64,000 nt of DNA from Sphingomonas bacterium. Lineage in GTDB: Bacteria; Pseudomonadota; Alphaproteobacteria; Sphingomonadales; Sphingomonadaceae. The position numbers and the translations under genes were made by a program. How positions within the stretch are numbered: the stretch's first letter is position 1; every line of letters starts with the position of its first letter. The DNA lies in the NCBI GenBank assembly GCA_030149245.1, contig JASBRX010000022.1, positions 101,813 through 165,812 on the forward strand, in the 5' to 3' direction. The notes under the pieces were generated by a model that did not search any database, was not told the DNA's origin, and worked only from the letters and a program-made list of their open reading frames with translations. Positions 43,650-51,903 of this stretch are shown one piece after another.

Positions 43650-45014
43650 TTAGGTGACGATCTCGCCCGGCGCGCCGTTGACGCGGACATTGTCGAAGCG
43701 GATGTTCTTCGTGTCGCGCGCGATCAGCTTTTGCCGCTCGCCGGAATCGGTCAGGCGGACGTCGATATCCTTGAGCAGGAAGTCCGAGATCGCGGTCGTC
43801 GGGTTGCCCGAGATGTTGCCGAAGCGGCGCGTGGTGCCCTTCACATCCTGGATCACCACGTCGCGGATGATTGCGCCGGGCATTTTGGGCTCGACGCGGG
43901 TGCCATGGGTCAGGCGGGCGTTGACGATCAGGCCGACGGCGGGGTCGCCCTCGCTGAAATTGGGCTTGCCATAGCCGTAGAAGACCTCGCCATTATGCCA
44001 GTGCGGGCCATAGGGCGTGGGTGCCTCGGCGAGGCGGATGCCCTTCACCCGCAGCTTTTCATAGACCTGTCCCGGCGTGTCGGGGCGCACCTTGAAGCGG
44101 ATCGTCGGGATGTCGCCGACATTGGTGATCCGTTCGACGCGCACGTCGCGCACGATCGTCGCGTTGCTGCCATAGGTGACGCAGCCCAGACCGTGTTCGA
44201 ACATGCAGTCATGGATATGGATGCGCTCGACCGGCGGCGCTTCGGCATAGGCGGCGGCGCCCGGCCCCTGCGTCCCCTTGAGTGCGATGCAATCGTCATC
44301 GACCGAGAAGAAGCAGCGGCGCACGACGATGTCCTGACAGCTGTCGAGATCGACCCCGTCGCTGCTGGGCGCGCGGATTTTGTGGGGGACGACGAAGCGG
44401 CAATCCTCGACCACCGAGCGGCGGCAACGATACATGTGCAGGTTCCAGAAAGCGGGGTCCTTGAACGTCACGCCGCTGACGAGCACGTCGTCGCAATCCT
44501 CGATCGAGCAGAGCTGGGGGAAGTGGTACTGGACCTTGTTGCCCTCGACATACTCGTCGGGGATGCTGAAGAACTGACGCCAGAACGGGTCGCCCGCGCC
44601 ATCGACCGTGCCGGGGCCGATGATGCGGAGGCCGTGATTGTGCCGCGCGTTGATGAGGCCGAGGCGCAGCGGTTCGGGAAACGCCTCGACGAAGCGGCGC
44701 ATGACCAGCGGATAGTCGGCAAGGTCGGTCGATCCGCGCAGCACCGCGCCACGCCTTAGTTCCAGCCCGACGTCGGGTTTTAGCCAGATCGACCCGCTGA
44801 CGAACACGCCCGCAGGGACGACGATCATCCCGCCGCCCGCCGCCGCGCAGGCGTCGATCGCCCTTTGGATTGCGCGGGTGTTGAGCGTGTTGCCATCGCC
44901 GATCGCGCCATGGCTGCGGATGTTGACGATGCGGTCGCGGGCGAACGCGGCGGAGGGCAGGGCGAGAAGCCCCAGCGCCGGTGCGCGCAGCAACAGTCCG
45001 CGGCGGGTTTGCAT
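43650..45014 (-). CDS. GH28 polygalacturonase-like hydrolase, copy 3
   Basis: A 454-residue secreted beta-helix enzyme with a Tat-like leader (MQTRRGLLLRAPALGLLALPSAAFA) and the NIRSHGAIGDGNTLNT start. Catalytic motifs: SSDGVDLDSCQD (in place of NTDG), FSVDDDCIALKG (Asp pair), HGLGCVTYGS (in place of GHG) and IRFKV (RIK position). It is shorter than and only distantly similar to the two other GH28 proteins of the window. ATG at 45014 follows GAGGAGAGG. Divergent from the TonB receptor gene, with two type 2 operators in between. Confidence 0.88.
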   Translation of the reverse strand: MQTRRGLLLRAPALGLLALPSAAFARDRIVNIRSHGAIGDGNTLNTRAIQRAIDACAAAGGGMIVVPAGVFVSGSIWLKPDVGLELRRGAVLRGSTDLADYPLVMRRFVEAFPEPLRLGLINARHNHGLRIIGPGTVDGAGDPFWRQFFSIPDEYVEGNKVQYHFPQLCSIEDCDDVLVSGVTFKDPAFWNLHMYRCRRSVVEDCRFVVPHKIRAPSSDGVDLDSCQDIVVRRCFFSVDDDCIALKGTQGPGAAAYAEAPPVERIHIHDCMFEHGLGCVTYGSNATIVRDVRVERITNVGDIPTIRFKVRPDTPGQVYEKLRVKGIRLAEAPTPYGPHWHNGEVFYGYGKPNFSEGDPAVGLIVNARLTHGTRVEPKMPGAIIRDVVIQDVKGTTRRFGNISGNPTTAISDFLLKDIDVRLTDSGERQKLIARDTKNIRFDNVRVNGAPGEIVT

Positions 45015-45071
45015 AATCCTCTCCTCGATCTGCGGGCATCAATTTCCACCAGTGAAAAATGATTGCACCCA

Positions 45072-45084
45072 GCTTGTCAGACAG
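45072..45084. promoter_or_regulatory. Secondary type 2 operator
   Basis: CTTGTCAGACAGC retains TTGTC...ACAG spacing but only part of the type 2 consensus. It lies 17 bp from the stronger site at 45089-45101, similar to the doublet at 37628/37656. Confidence 0.35.
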
Positions 45085-45088
45085 CTTA

Positions 45089-45101
45089 AACTGTCTTACA
45101 G
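45089..45101. promoter_or_regulatory. Putative GntR/FCD operator, type 2
   Basis: ACTGTCTTACAGG matches 12 of 13 bases of CCTGTCTTACAGG, between the divergent GH28 gene (start 45014) and the TonB receptor gene (start 45148). Confidence 0.6.
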
Positions 45102-45147
45102 GTTTGGTGTCAAGCAGCTCAACGCTGTATGCACGGGGAGGATTAGA

Positions 45148-48048
45148 ATGACGAAATTTCGGAACGACGCGTGGACTCCATCCGCGATCGCGCTGGCGAT
45201 CGGTCTGTGTGCAACCTCGCCCGCGCTGGCGCAGGATGCCGCTCCGGCGGCCCAGCCCGAAGAAGAAATCGTCATTAAGGGATTCCGCAAATCGCTGAGC
45301 GACTCGCTGGACCAGAAGCGCGAGGAGACGGGGGTCGTCGACACGATCCTGGCCGAGGATGTCGGCAAATTCCCGGATTCGAACCTGGCCGAGTCGATGC
45401 AGCGCATTCCCGGCGTCGCGCTGGCACGCGGTGATGGCGGCGAAGGCAAGACGATCGCGGTGCGCGGTCTGGGCGCGCAATTCACCCGCGTCCGCCTGAA
45501 CGGGATGCAGGGATCGAGCGGCACCAACTCGTCCGATATCCGCGCCGGCTTCAACACCTCGCGCTCGTTCGATTTCAGCGTGTTCGCGTCGGAGCTGTTC
45601 AGCCAGCTGACCGTGCGTAAGACCTATTCCGCCGACATCGACGAAGGCTCGCTCGGCGCGACCGTCGATCTGCAGACGCCGCGCCCGCTGGCCTATGGAC
45701 AGGACTTCACCTTCGCGGCGAGTGCGCAGGGTACCTATGACGATCTGGGCGGCAAGGTCAGCCCGCGCGTCACCGGCCTGATCTCCAAGAAGTTCCTCGA
45801 CGGCACGTTCGGCGTTGCGGCGTCGATCGCCTATACCAAGCGGCATACGCGCGAAGAGGCGTGGTCGGCGGTCGAGATGTATCGCGGCACCCAGCAGGGC
45901 GGTTTCTGTTCGCCCGTCGGCTATCCGACGCAGAATCCGGGCAACAATGCCACGATCGGCACCGACGCGCTGAACTGCGCCACCGGCCTGCCGCGCCTGC
46001 CGGGCACGGCGGCGAACAACGCGACCTATGAGGCGGCGCGCAGTGCGTTCATCTATCGCAGCCCGCGCTGGCTGCGGTCGGAGCAGGATTATTCGCGGCT
46101 TGGCGCGACGGTGACGCTGGAGGCGGAACCGGCCGAGGGCACCAAGTTCGCACTCGATGCGCTCTACTCGCGCTATGACGTGACGCGGACGGACTATTCG
46201 TTTGCCGCCAACTCGTTCGCGCGCGGCACCAACAACCATGGCCAGCCGATCACGTCCGTGGTCGAAATCGCGGTCAATCCGCTGGGCAGCATCGATTATG
46301 GCCGGTTCAACGGGGTCGATATCTCGAACGACACCGCGCGGCGCGAATATACGACGACCTTCCGCCAGGTGAACGCGACCTTCTCGCAGGAGCTGGGGAA
46401 GCTGACCTTCGACGGCTATGTCGGCCTGTCCTACTCGACGATGCACAACCCGGTGTCGACGCAGATCAGCTTTTTCGCGAACGATGTCACCAACTTCTCC
46501 TATGATTTCCGGGGTGGTGGCAGCGTTCCGGTGATCAACTGGGGCTTTGATACGACCAATGCGAACAACTTCCTGTTCGCGCCCAACGTTGCCGGGGGTG
46601 GTGTCACGATCTTCCGCAACCTGCTTAACAAGGGCGACAACAAGGAAGATACCGAGAATCTGACGACCGAGTTCAACGCCACCTATGCGCTGTTCGACGG
46701 GTTGAAGGTGCGCGCCGGCGTCCAGTATCGCGAAGCCAATTACGAGAAATATTCGCGCAGCCGTGCGGGCAACGTGACCACGGGTGCGCTGCCCGCCGGG
46801 ACCGCGCTCAGTTCGGTGATGATGCTGATCGACGACTTCGGGAGTTCGATGCCCGGCAATGTCGGCGGTTCGTGGCTGGCACCGGATTATGAGGCGATCG
46901 ACCGGCTGATCAACTTCACCAACGACGACAGCGGCACCTATGCGCTGGCGGCGATCCCGGTCAGCGACCAGCTGCGCGAGGCGGTCACTGGCGCCTATGG
47001 CATGGTCGAGTTCGACACCGATGCGCTGCCGGTGCGGCTGCGCGGCAATATCGGCGTACGCTATGTCCATACGCGGCAGAGCGGTCGCGGGTCGGTCGCG
47101 GGCGTGACCAGCGTGCTGACGCGCGAATATGACGACTGGCTGCCCTCGGCGACCATCACCGCGGACATCACCGACAAGCTGATCCTGCGCCTTGCCGCGG
47201 CTAAGGTGATGGCACGGCCGGAGCTGAACCACATCCTGCCCGCCGGCGTGAGCATCGCACTCAACACGCGCACGATTTCGGGTCCGAACTTCTATCTGGA
47301 GCCGATCCGGGCAAAGACGGTGGACGCCAGTCTGGAATATTATTTCGGGCAGCGCGGGCTGATCTCGATCGGCGGGTTCTACAAGGACATCGACAGCTAT
47401 ATTCAGGCGCTGTCGACGTCGATGCCGTTCAACCAGACCGGGCTTCCCCTGTCGCTGATCGCCGGGTCGGGCTGGACCGGGACCGACGAGTTCACCGTCA
47501 GCACGCGGCAGAACACGCCGGGTGGCCCGCTCAAGGGCATCGAACTCAACGTGCAGACCGGGTTCGACTTCTTGGGCGACGCGTTCCGCAATTTCGGCAT
47601 GCTGGCCAACTACACCTTCGTCGACTCGCAGATCACTTACTGCCTGCGGTCCAGCCAGGCGTGCACCGGGGCGAACACCACGGTTCGCGACCTGGTCAAC
47701 CTGTCAAAGCATACGGTGGGGGGCACGCTGTACTACGAGGATGACAAGTTCAGCATCCGCGGGTCGGCGACCTATCGCGACAAATATCTGCTGAGCGTGC
47801 CGACCTCACGCATCGACACCACCACCGTGCCGGGGACCGTGCTGAACGATGTTCAGGGCGCCAAGTCGACGGTGTTCGTCGATGCGGTGATTTCCTATCA
47901 GGTCACGCCGCAGATCAGCGTGCGCCTGGAGGGGCAGAACCTGACCAACGAGGCGATCGAATATTATTACGACTCGGTGCGTCAGGACCCGTACTACACC
48001 GGGTTCACCGGGCGGAAGTTCACCGCGGGCGTCGCGTTCAAGTTCTGA
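45148..48048 (+). CDS. TonB-dependent receptor, probable oligogalacturonide importer
   Basis: A 966-residue outer-membrane receptor. The signal peptide is TPSAIALAIGLCATSPALAQ, then a TonB-box-like EEEIVIKGF, plug domain (AEDVGKFPDSNLAESMQRIPGVALARGDGGEGKTIAVRGLG) and a barrel ending in AFKF. The start ATG follows GGGGAGG; reading further upstream runs back into the GH28 gene on the other strand and is not coding. The adjacent GH28 gene and shared type 2 operators suggest import of pectin-derived uronate oligomers. Confidence 0.92.
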   Translation: MTKFRNDAWTPSAIALAIGLCATSPALAQDAAPAAQPEEEIVIKGFRKSLSDSLDQKREETGVVDTILAEDVGKFPDSNLAESMQRIPGVALARGDGGEGKTIAVRGLGAQFTRVRLNGMQGSSGTNSSDIRAGFNTSRSFDFSVFASELFSQLTVRKTYSADIDEGSLGATVDLQTPRPLAYGQDFTFAASAQGTYDDLGGKVSPRVTGLISKKFLDGTFGVAASIAYTKRHTREEAWSAVEMYRGTQQGGFCSPVGYPTQNPGNNATIGTDALNCATGLPRLPGTAANNATYEAARSAFIYRSPRWLRSEQDYSRLGATVTLEAEPAEGTKFALDALYSRYDVTRTDYSFAANSFARGTNNHGQPITSVVEIAVNPLGSIDYGRFNGVDISNDTARREYTTTFRQVNATFSQELGKLTFDGYVGLSYSTMHNPVSTQISFFANDVTNFSYDFRGGGSVPVINWGFDTTNANNFLFAPNVAGGGVTIFRNLLNKGDNKEDTENLTTEFNATYALFDGLKVRAGVQYREANYEKYSRSRAGNVTTGALPAGTALSSVMMLIDDFGSSMPGNVGGSWLAPDYEAIDRLINFTNDDSGTYALAAIPVSDQLREAVTGAYGMVEFDTDALPVRLRGNIGVRYVHTRQSGRGSVAGVTSVLTREYDDWLPSATITADITDKLILRLAAAKVMARPELNHILPAGVSIALNTRTISGPNFYLEPIRAKTVDASLEYYFGQRGLISIGGFYKDIDSYIQALSTSMPFNQTGLPLSLIAGSGWTGTDEFTVSTRQNTPGGPLKGIELNVQTGFDFLGDAFRNFGMLANYTFVDSQITYCLRSSQACTGANTTVRDLVNLSKHTVGGTLYYEDDKFSIRGSATYRDKYLLSVPTSRIDTTTVPGTVLNDVQGAKSTVFVDAVISYQVTPQISVRLEGQNLTNEAIEYYYDSVRQDPYYTGFTGRKFTAGVAFKF

Positions 48049-48080
48049 CGTTTCCGCTGCGGATGTATCCGATGAATTCA

Positions 48081-48104
48081 GCCCGGTCTGCATGCAGGCC
48101 GGGC
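48081..48104 (+). terminator. Hairpin terminator after TonB receptor gene
   Basis: GCCCGG...CCGGGC stem with TGCATGCA-type loop, followed by a short T-rich stretch (TGTTTCGTT), between the converging receptor and IclR genes. Confidence 0.65.
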
Positions 48105-48119
48105 TGTTTCGTTGGGAGG

Positions 48120-48917
48120 TTAGCCGGCTGCTGCTGGCACCCAGCCAAGATCCGCCGAAATTCGCTCGGCCGTTTCGCGCAACAGGTCGCGGGTCTGGTC
48201 GATGTCGGTCGGCTGGCAGCCGTCGATCATCACCAGATAGGGGACGGTCAGCGCGGCGACCGCATGCCCCTCAAACCCGAAGATCGGCGCGCTGAGATCC
48301 GTGACGCCGGCGACGCGCGCGCTCGGCTGCATCTCGTAGCCCTGGGCGCGCACGGTGGCGATGCGCTGGCGCAGGGTGCGTTCGGCGACGGGGTTCGATC
48401 CGGTCAGTTCGGCGACCAGCGCCTCGCGCTGCGCATCGGGCATGAAGGCGAGCAGGACATGGCCGGAGCAACCCGTCACCAGATCGACGCTGACGCCGAG
48501 CCGCACGCCGAAGCCGACCTGGCCGGGACTTTCCTGGCGCTTGACCACCAGCCCGCAGCCTTCGCCGACGACGACGAGGTGGCACGACAGGTTGATCGCG
48601 TCGGCCAGTTCCTGCATCGACACCGCCGCCGCCATCGTCAGGCCGTGCGCCGGGGTGGCGCGGAACGCCGCCTCCAGCACGCGATAGGTGACGGTGTAGC
48701 GGTCGTCCTTCGGCCCTTTGCGCAGCCAGTTGCGCGCCTCCATCACGATCACAATGCGGAAAATCTCTCCGATCGAGCGGCCGAGGCGCTGCGCCATTTC
48801 GCTCACGGTCAGCCCGGTCGGGGCGGACGCGAGCAATTCGATGATCTCGATCCCTTTTTCCAGCGCGGGCGCGGCGTAGCTGCGCTTGCGGTCGCCACCC
48901 TTGGGTTCACCGGTCAT
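48120..48917 (-). CDS. IclR-family transcriptional regulator
   Basis: A 265-residue regulator. The N-terminal winged helix is ALEKGIEIIELLASAPTGLTVSEMAQRLGRSIGEIFRIVIVMEARNWL. The effector domain has LSCHLVVVGEGCGLVVKRQ and the TGCSGHVLLAF and GVTDLSAPIFGFEGHAVAALTVP segments typical of IclR/KdgR proteins. It is divergent from the GH29 fucosidase gene (66-bp gap), so it likely controls that gene. KdgR-type sensing of 2-keto-3-deoxygluconate is possible, not shown. Confidence 0.9.
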   Translation of the reverse strand: MTGEPKGGDRKRSYAAPALEKGIEIIELLASAPTGLTVSEMAQRLGRSIGEIFRIVIVMEARNWLRKGPKDDRYTVTYRVLEAAFRATPAHGLTMAAAVSMQELADAINLSCHLVVVGEGCGLVVKRQESPGQVGFGVRLGVSVDLVTGCSGHVLLAFMPDAQREALVAELTGSNPVAERTLRQRIATVRAQGYEMQPSARVAGVTDLSAPIFGFEGHAVAALTVPYLVMIDGCQPTDIDQTRDLLRETAERISADLGWVPAAAG

Positions 48918-48983
48918 GCCGTTTCGTAACCCGGTGCCCGCCCCCGCGCAACGACTGCCACTTGTTCTTCAGGAGAGACCGGC

Positions 48984-50402
48984 ATGAACCCGATTGATCG
49001 TCGCAGTTTTCTGGGCGTTGCAGGTGGCGCTGGGGCGCTTCCGCTGCTGGCCGCCGCCCCGGCGGTGGGGCAGGAGGCGGATGGCGCGAGCGCGGCGACC
49101 GCGACCGCGCTATTGCCCTATCAGGAGGAGAGCCGGGCGCGGCGGATGAAGTGGTGGCACGATGCGAAGTTCGGGATGTTCATCCATTACGGGCTGTATT
49201 CGATCATTGGGCATCAGGAATGGGTGATGGAGTCCGAGGGGATTCCGATCCCGGACTATGAGAAGCTGGCGGGCAAGTTCAGCCCCAAGCCGGGGGCGGC
49301 GCGTGACTGGGCGCGGCTGGCGAAGCGGGCGGGGCAGAAATACATGGTGCTGACGACCAAGCACCATGAGGGCTTTTGCCTGTGGGACAGCGCGACCACC
49401 GATTACAACGCGGCGAAGCAGGGGGCGAAGCGCGACGTGGTGCGCGAGTTCGTCGCGGCGGCGCGGGCGGAGGGGCTGGGGGTCGGGCTCTATTTTTCGC
49501 TGATGGACTGGCACCATCCCGATGGCGCGCGGTGCAAGGATGACGCTGCGGCGCGGGAGCGGTTCGTGGCCTACACCCATGCGCAGATCCGCGAGTTGCT
49601 GAGCAATTACGGCAAGATCGATATCCTCTGGTATGACGTCGACTGGCCGCTGACGCCGGAGCAGTGGCGGGCGGATGCGATGAACCGGATGGTGTTCGAC
49701 CTGCAACCCGACATCATCGTCAACAACCGCAACGGCCTCACCGGCGATTTCGCGACGCCCGAGCACCGCATCACCGCGAGCGAGCGCGCTTGGGAATCGT
49801 GCATGACGATGAACTATGGCTGGGGCTATCAGCGCAGCGACCAGGAATGGAAGCCGGCGCGCAAGCTGGTCAACGAGCTGACCCTGTGCGTGCAGCAGGG
49901 CGGCAATTACCTGCTCAACATCGGCCCCGAAACCGACGGATCGGTGCCGCGCCCGTCGGTCGATACGCTGGAGCAGGTCGGCGCGTGGCTGCGCACCAAT
50001 GGCGCGGCGATCTATGACTGCGACGGGCGCGCGGCGGGGGCGTTCGGCAACTATACCAACTTCACCAAGGCGAAGGACAAGCTCTACGTCCATGTCTATT
50101 TCTGGCCGTCGCAGAGCCCGGCGGCGCAGGTGCTGGACGCGCTGAAGCCGGAGACGGTGGTTGCGGTGGGCGGCGTGCGGACGAAAGTATTATCGGCGCG
50201 GCTGCTCAAGACCGGGCAGCCGGTGAAGTTTACGCAGGACGCGATTGCGGTGCGGCTTACGGGGCTTCCCGATGAAGCGCCGGATGATCCGACGACGGTG
50301 ATCGAGCTGACGTGCGAGGGCACACCTTATGTGCGGCACCACCTGATCCGGCCGGAATGGCCGCGTTATGGGGTGAATATCGGGGGTGCGCGGAGCAGTT
50401 AG
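48984..50402 (+). CDS. Alpha-L-fucosidase, GH29
   Basis: A 472-residue secreted GH29 enzyme. A Tat leader is clear (DRRSFLGVAGGAGALPLLAAAPAVG). The catalytic domain starts with RRMKWWHDAKFGMFIHYGLYSI, has YMVLTTKHHEGFCLWDS, GLGVGLYFSLMDWHHPD, and the probable nucleophile Asp in KIDILWYDVDW. The W..CMTMNYGWGY and GGNYLLNIGPETDGSVP segments are also family hallmarks. It releases L-fucose for the dehydrogenase pathway. The start ATG follows AGGAGAG. Confidence 0.94.
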   Translation: MNPIDRRSFLGVAGGAGALPLLAAAPAVGQEADGASAATATALLPYQEESRARRMKWWHDAKFGMFIHYGLYSIIGHQEWVMESEGIPIPDYEKLAGKFSPKPGAARDWARLAKRAGQKYMVLTTKHHEGFCLWDSATTDYNAAKQGAKRDVVREFVAAARAEGLGVGLYFSLMDWHHPDGARCKDDAAARERFVAYTHAQIRELLSNYGKIDILWYDVDWPLTPEQWRADAMNRMVFDLQPDIIVNNRNGLTGDFATPEHRITASERAWESCMTMNYGWGYQRSDQEWKPARKLVNELTLCVQQGGNYLLNIGPETDGSVPRPSVDTLEQVGAWLRTNGAAIYDCDGRAAGAFGNYTNFTKAKDKLYVHVYFWPSQSPAAQVLDALKPETVVAVGGVRTKVLSARLLKTGQPVKFTQDAIAVRLTGLPDEAPDDPTTVIELTCEGTPYVRHHLIRPEWPRYGVNIGGARSS

Positions 50403-50410
50403 GAAACTCA

Positions 50411-50548
50411 TCCTCCCCCGCAAGGGGGAGGTGGCACGCGCAGCGTGACGGAGGGAGCGGAAGCACGACGGGCGAGGTCACTCCCATCCTCCCCCTCCGT
50501 CGGCCCGGATCAAGTCCGGGCCGCCACCTCCCCCTGGCGGGGGAGGAT
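50411..50548. repeat. Intergenic palindromic repeat (CCTCCCCC element), copy 3
   Basis: TCCTCCCCCGCAAGGGGGAG...GTGACGGAGGGAG and the inverted CCTCCCCCTCCGTC...CACCTCCCCCTGGCGGGGGAGGA. The right unit runs into the 3' end of the esterase gene on the minus strand and supplies its last codons. Confidence 0.85.
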
Positions 50549-51805
50549 AGAAAGCTTGAGCCAGCGGTCGGCGAAGGCGATGAAGTGGGTCCAGTCGCTC
50601 GCGGTCAGCGCGTGGGGGCCGGTGCGGAGGTGGTAGCCGATGCGTGAGCGGATCGGGTGGTCGGGGGGCGGCATCTCCGTGGCATCCAGCCCGCCGACGG
50701 CGAGCAGGCGATAGACCGGGTCGGCACCTTTGGCGGCGAGGAATTCGCCCTTGGGGTCGGCCCACCAGTCTTCGGTGGCGCTAGCGATATAGACGGGGCG
50801 GGGGGCGGCGAGGGCGATCAGCATGTGGGCGTCGACGGGCAACTCGCCCTCACGCTCGGCGAAGGTCTTGAAGCGCGGGGCGAACCAGTAGTTGTTCATC
50901 ACGCGGATCGTTTCGCCGAAATTGCGGCGGTAGAGCGCCGCGCCGCCTTCGCCCGAATTGTTGGCGATGACCATGGCGAAGCGCGGGTCGCGGGCACCGG
51001 CCCAGAGCGCTGCCTTGCCGTAGCGCGAATGGCCGAACACGATCACGCGCTTGGCATCCACGGCGGGGTCGGTCGCGAGATAGTCGAGCGCGCGGCTCAG
51101 ACCCCAGGCCCAGGTGGCGATGGCGCCCCAGCGCTGCGGATCGGACGGGCTGGTGCCGAAGAACGGGTGGATGCTCTCCGCGACCTTGTTGTCGCCATCG
51201 GGATAGAGGTCGCCGGTGAAATAGGTGGCGACGCCGTATCCGGCCTTGAGGATCGTTTCGACTGGCCATTCGGATGCGTCGATGCCGCGCGAGTGGAGCG
51301 TGGCGCTGCCCTTGCGGATGCCGGGCGCGGGCGTGACCCAGCCGGGGGTGATGTTGATTGCCGGGTCGGGGTGAATCGCCTGATTGCCGTGGAAATTGGG
51401 GCCGAGAAACACCGGCACGCGGCCGCGCGCATGGGCGGGGAGGTAGAGCAGCACGCGCATCTGCGGCCCGTCGCGGCGTCCGTCGAGCAGGATGGTGATT
51501 TGGCGGCGGACAGCGAGGCCATTGAGCGCGCTACCCTGTTCCGCGACGATGTAGCGTTGCCGCCGAGGCTTGGGCGCGACGCCGTAGATGTTGGCTTCAA
51601 ACAGCGCGATCAACTCGGCGCGCCGTTTGCGCCAGTCCAGCGCGGTTGCGACGCGACGGCCATCGCTGGCGATCAGCGGATCGGGCAGCGTATAGGGCGC
51701 GACCTGCGCCTCGTCCGAATTGCCGTCGAGTTGCGCGGCGGCGGGGGTGCCGCAGCCAAGGAGCGCCGCCGCGACAACCGCAATGTTCCGACCGACACGC
51801 CGCAT
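50510..51805 (-). CDS. CE15-like (glucuronoyl/pectin methyl esterase-type) alpha/beta hydrolase
   Basis: A 431-residue secreted esterase with a Sec leader (RNIAVVAAALLGCGTPAAAQ). The nucleophile motif GHSRYGKAALWAGA, with the IANNSGEGGAALYRRNFGE stretch after it and a late TASDWTHFIAFADRWL carrying the His, matches family CE15 (glucuronoyl methyl esterases). It would remove methyl or aryl esters from uronic acids. The last 13 or so residues (ILPRQGEVAART) are encoded by the palindromic repeat, so the original stop was lost. A type 2 site and a palindrome lie upstream. Confidence 0.85.
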   Translation of the reverse strand: MRRVGRNIAVVAAALLGCGTPAAAQLDGNSDEAQVAPYTLPDPLIASDGRRVATALDWRKRRAELIALFEANIYGVAPKPRRQRYIVAEQGSALNGLAVRRQITILLDGRRDGPQMRVLLYLPAHARGRVPVFLGPNFHGNQAIHPDPAINITPGWVTPAPGIRKGSATLHSRGIDASEWPVETILKAGYGVATYFTGDLYPDGDNKVAESIHPFFGTSPSDPQRWGAIATWAWGLSRALDYLATDPAVDAKRVIVFGHSRYGKAALWAGARDPRFAMVIANNSGEGGAALYRRNFGETIRVMNNYWFAPRFKTFAEREGELPVDAHMLIALAAPRPVYIASATEDWWADPKGEFLAAKGADPVYRLLAVGGLDATEMPPPDHPIRSRIGYHLRTGPHALTASDWTHFIAFADRWLKLSILPRQGEVAART

Positions 51806-51826
51806 CTTCGCTCCTCCATCAGCGCG

Positions 51827-51839
51827 GTTGTCTTACAGG
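51827..51839. promoter_or_regulatory. Putative GntR/FCD operator, type 2
   Basis: GTTGTCTTACAGG matches 11 of 13 bases of the type 2 palindrome, 22 bp before the esterase gene start at 51805. Confidence 0.55.
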
Positions 51840-51848
51840 TTTTTGAAA

Positions 51849-51865
51849 CATATGATAATCATATG
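51849..51865. promoter_or_regulatory. Palindrome related to the type 1 operator (site H)
   Basis: CATATGATAATCATATG is a perfect palindrome with 8-bp arms and one central base. It has the ATGAT/ATCAT elements of type 1 sites but different spacing. It lies between the divergent esterase and GH79 genes. Confidence 0.45.
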
Positions 51866-51903
51866 ACTGCGCAACAGGTGCGGCAGAATCGGGAGAGTGT
51901 CGC

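Noticed and set aside
44296..47232. A 978-codon open frame on the minus strand across the GH28 and TonB receptor genes
   Set aside because: It is antisense to two clear genes, is Arg-rich, and has no family pattern except where it mirrors them. Long shadow frames are expected at this GC content.
48961..48973. Possible type 2 operator before the GH29 gene
   Set aside because: CTTGTTCTTCAGG matches 10 of 13 bases but the symmetric core TGT-N3-ACA is lost, and it overlaps the ribosome-binding region.
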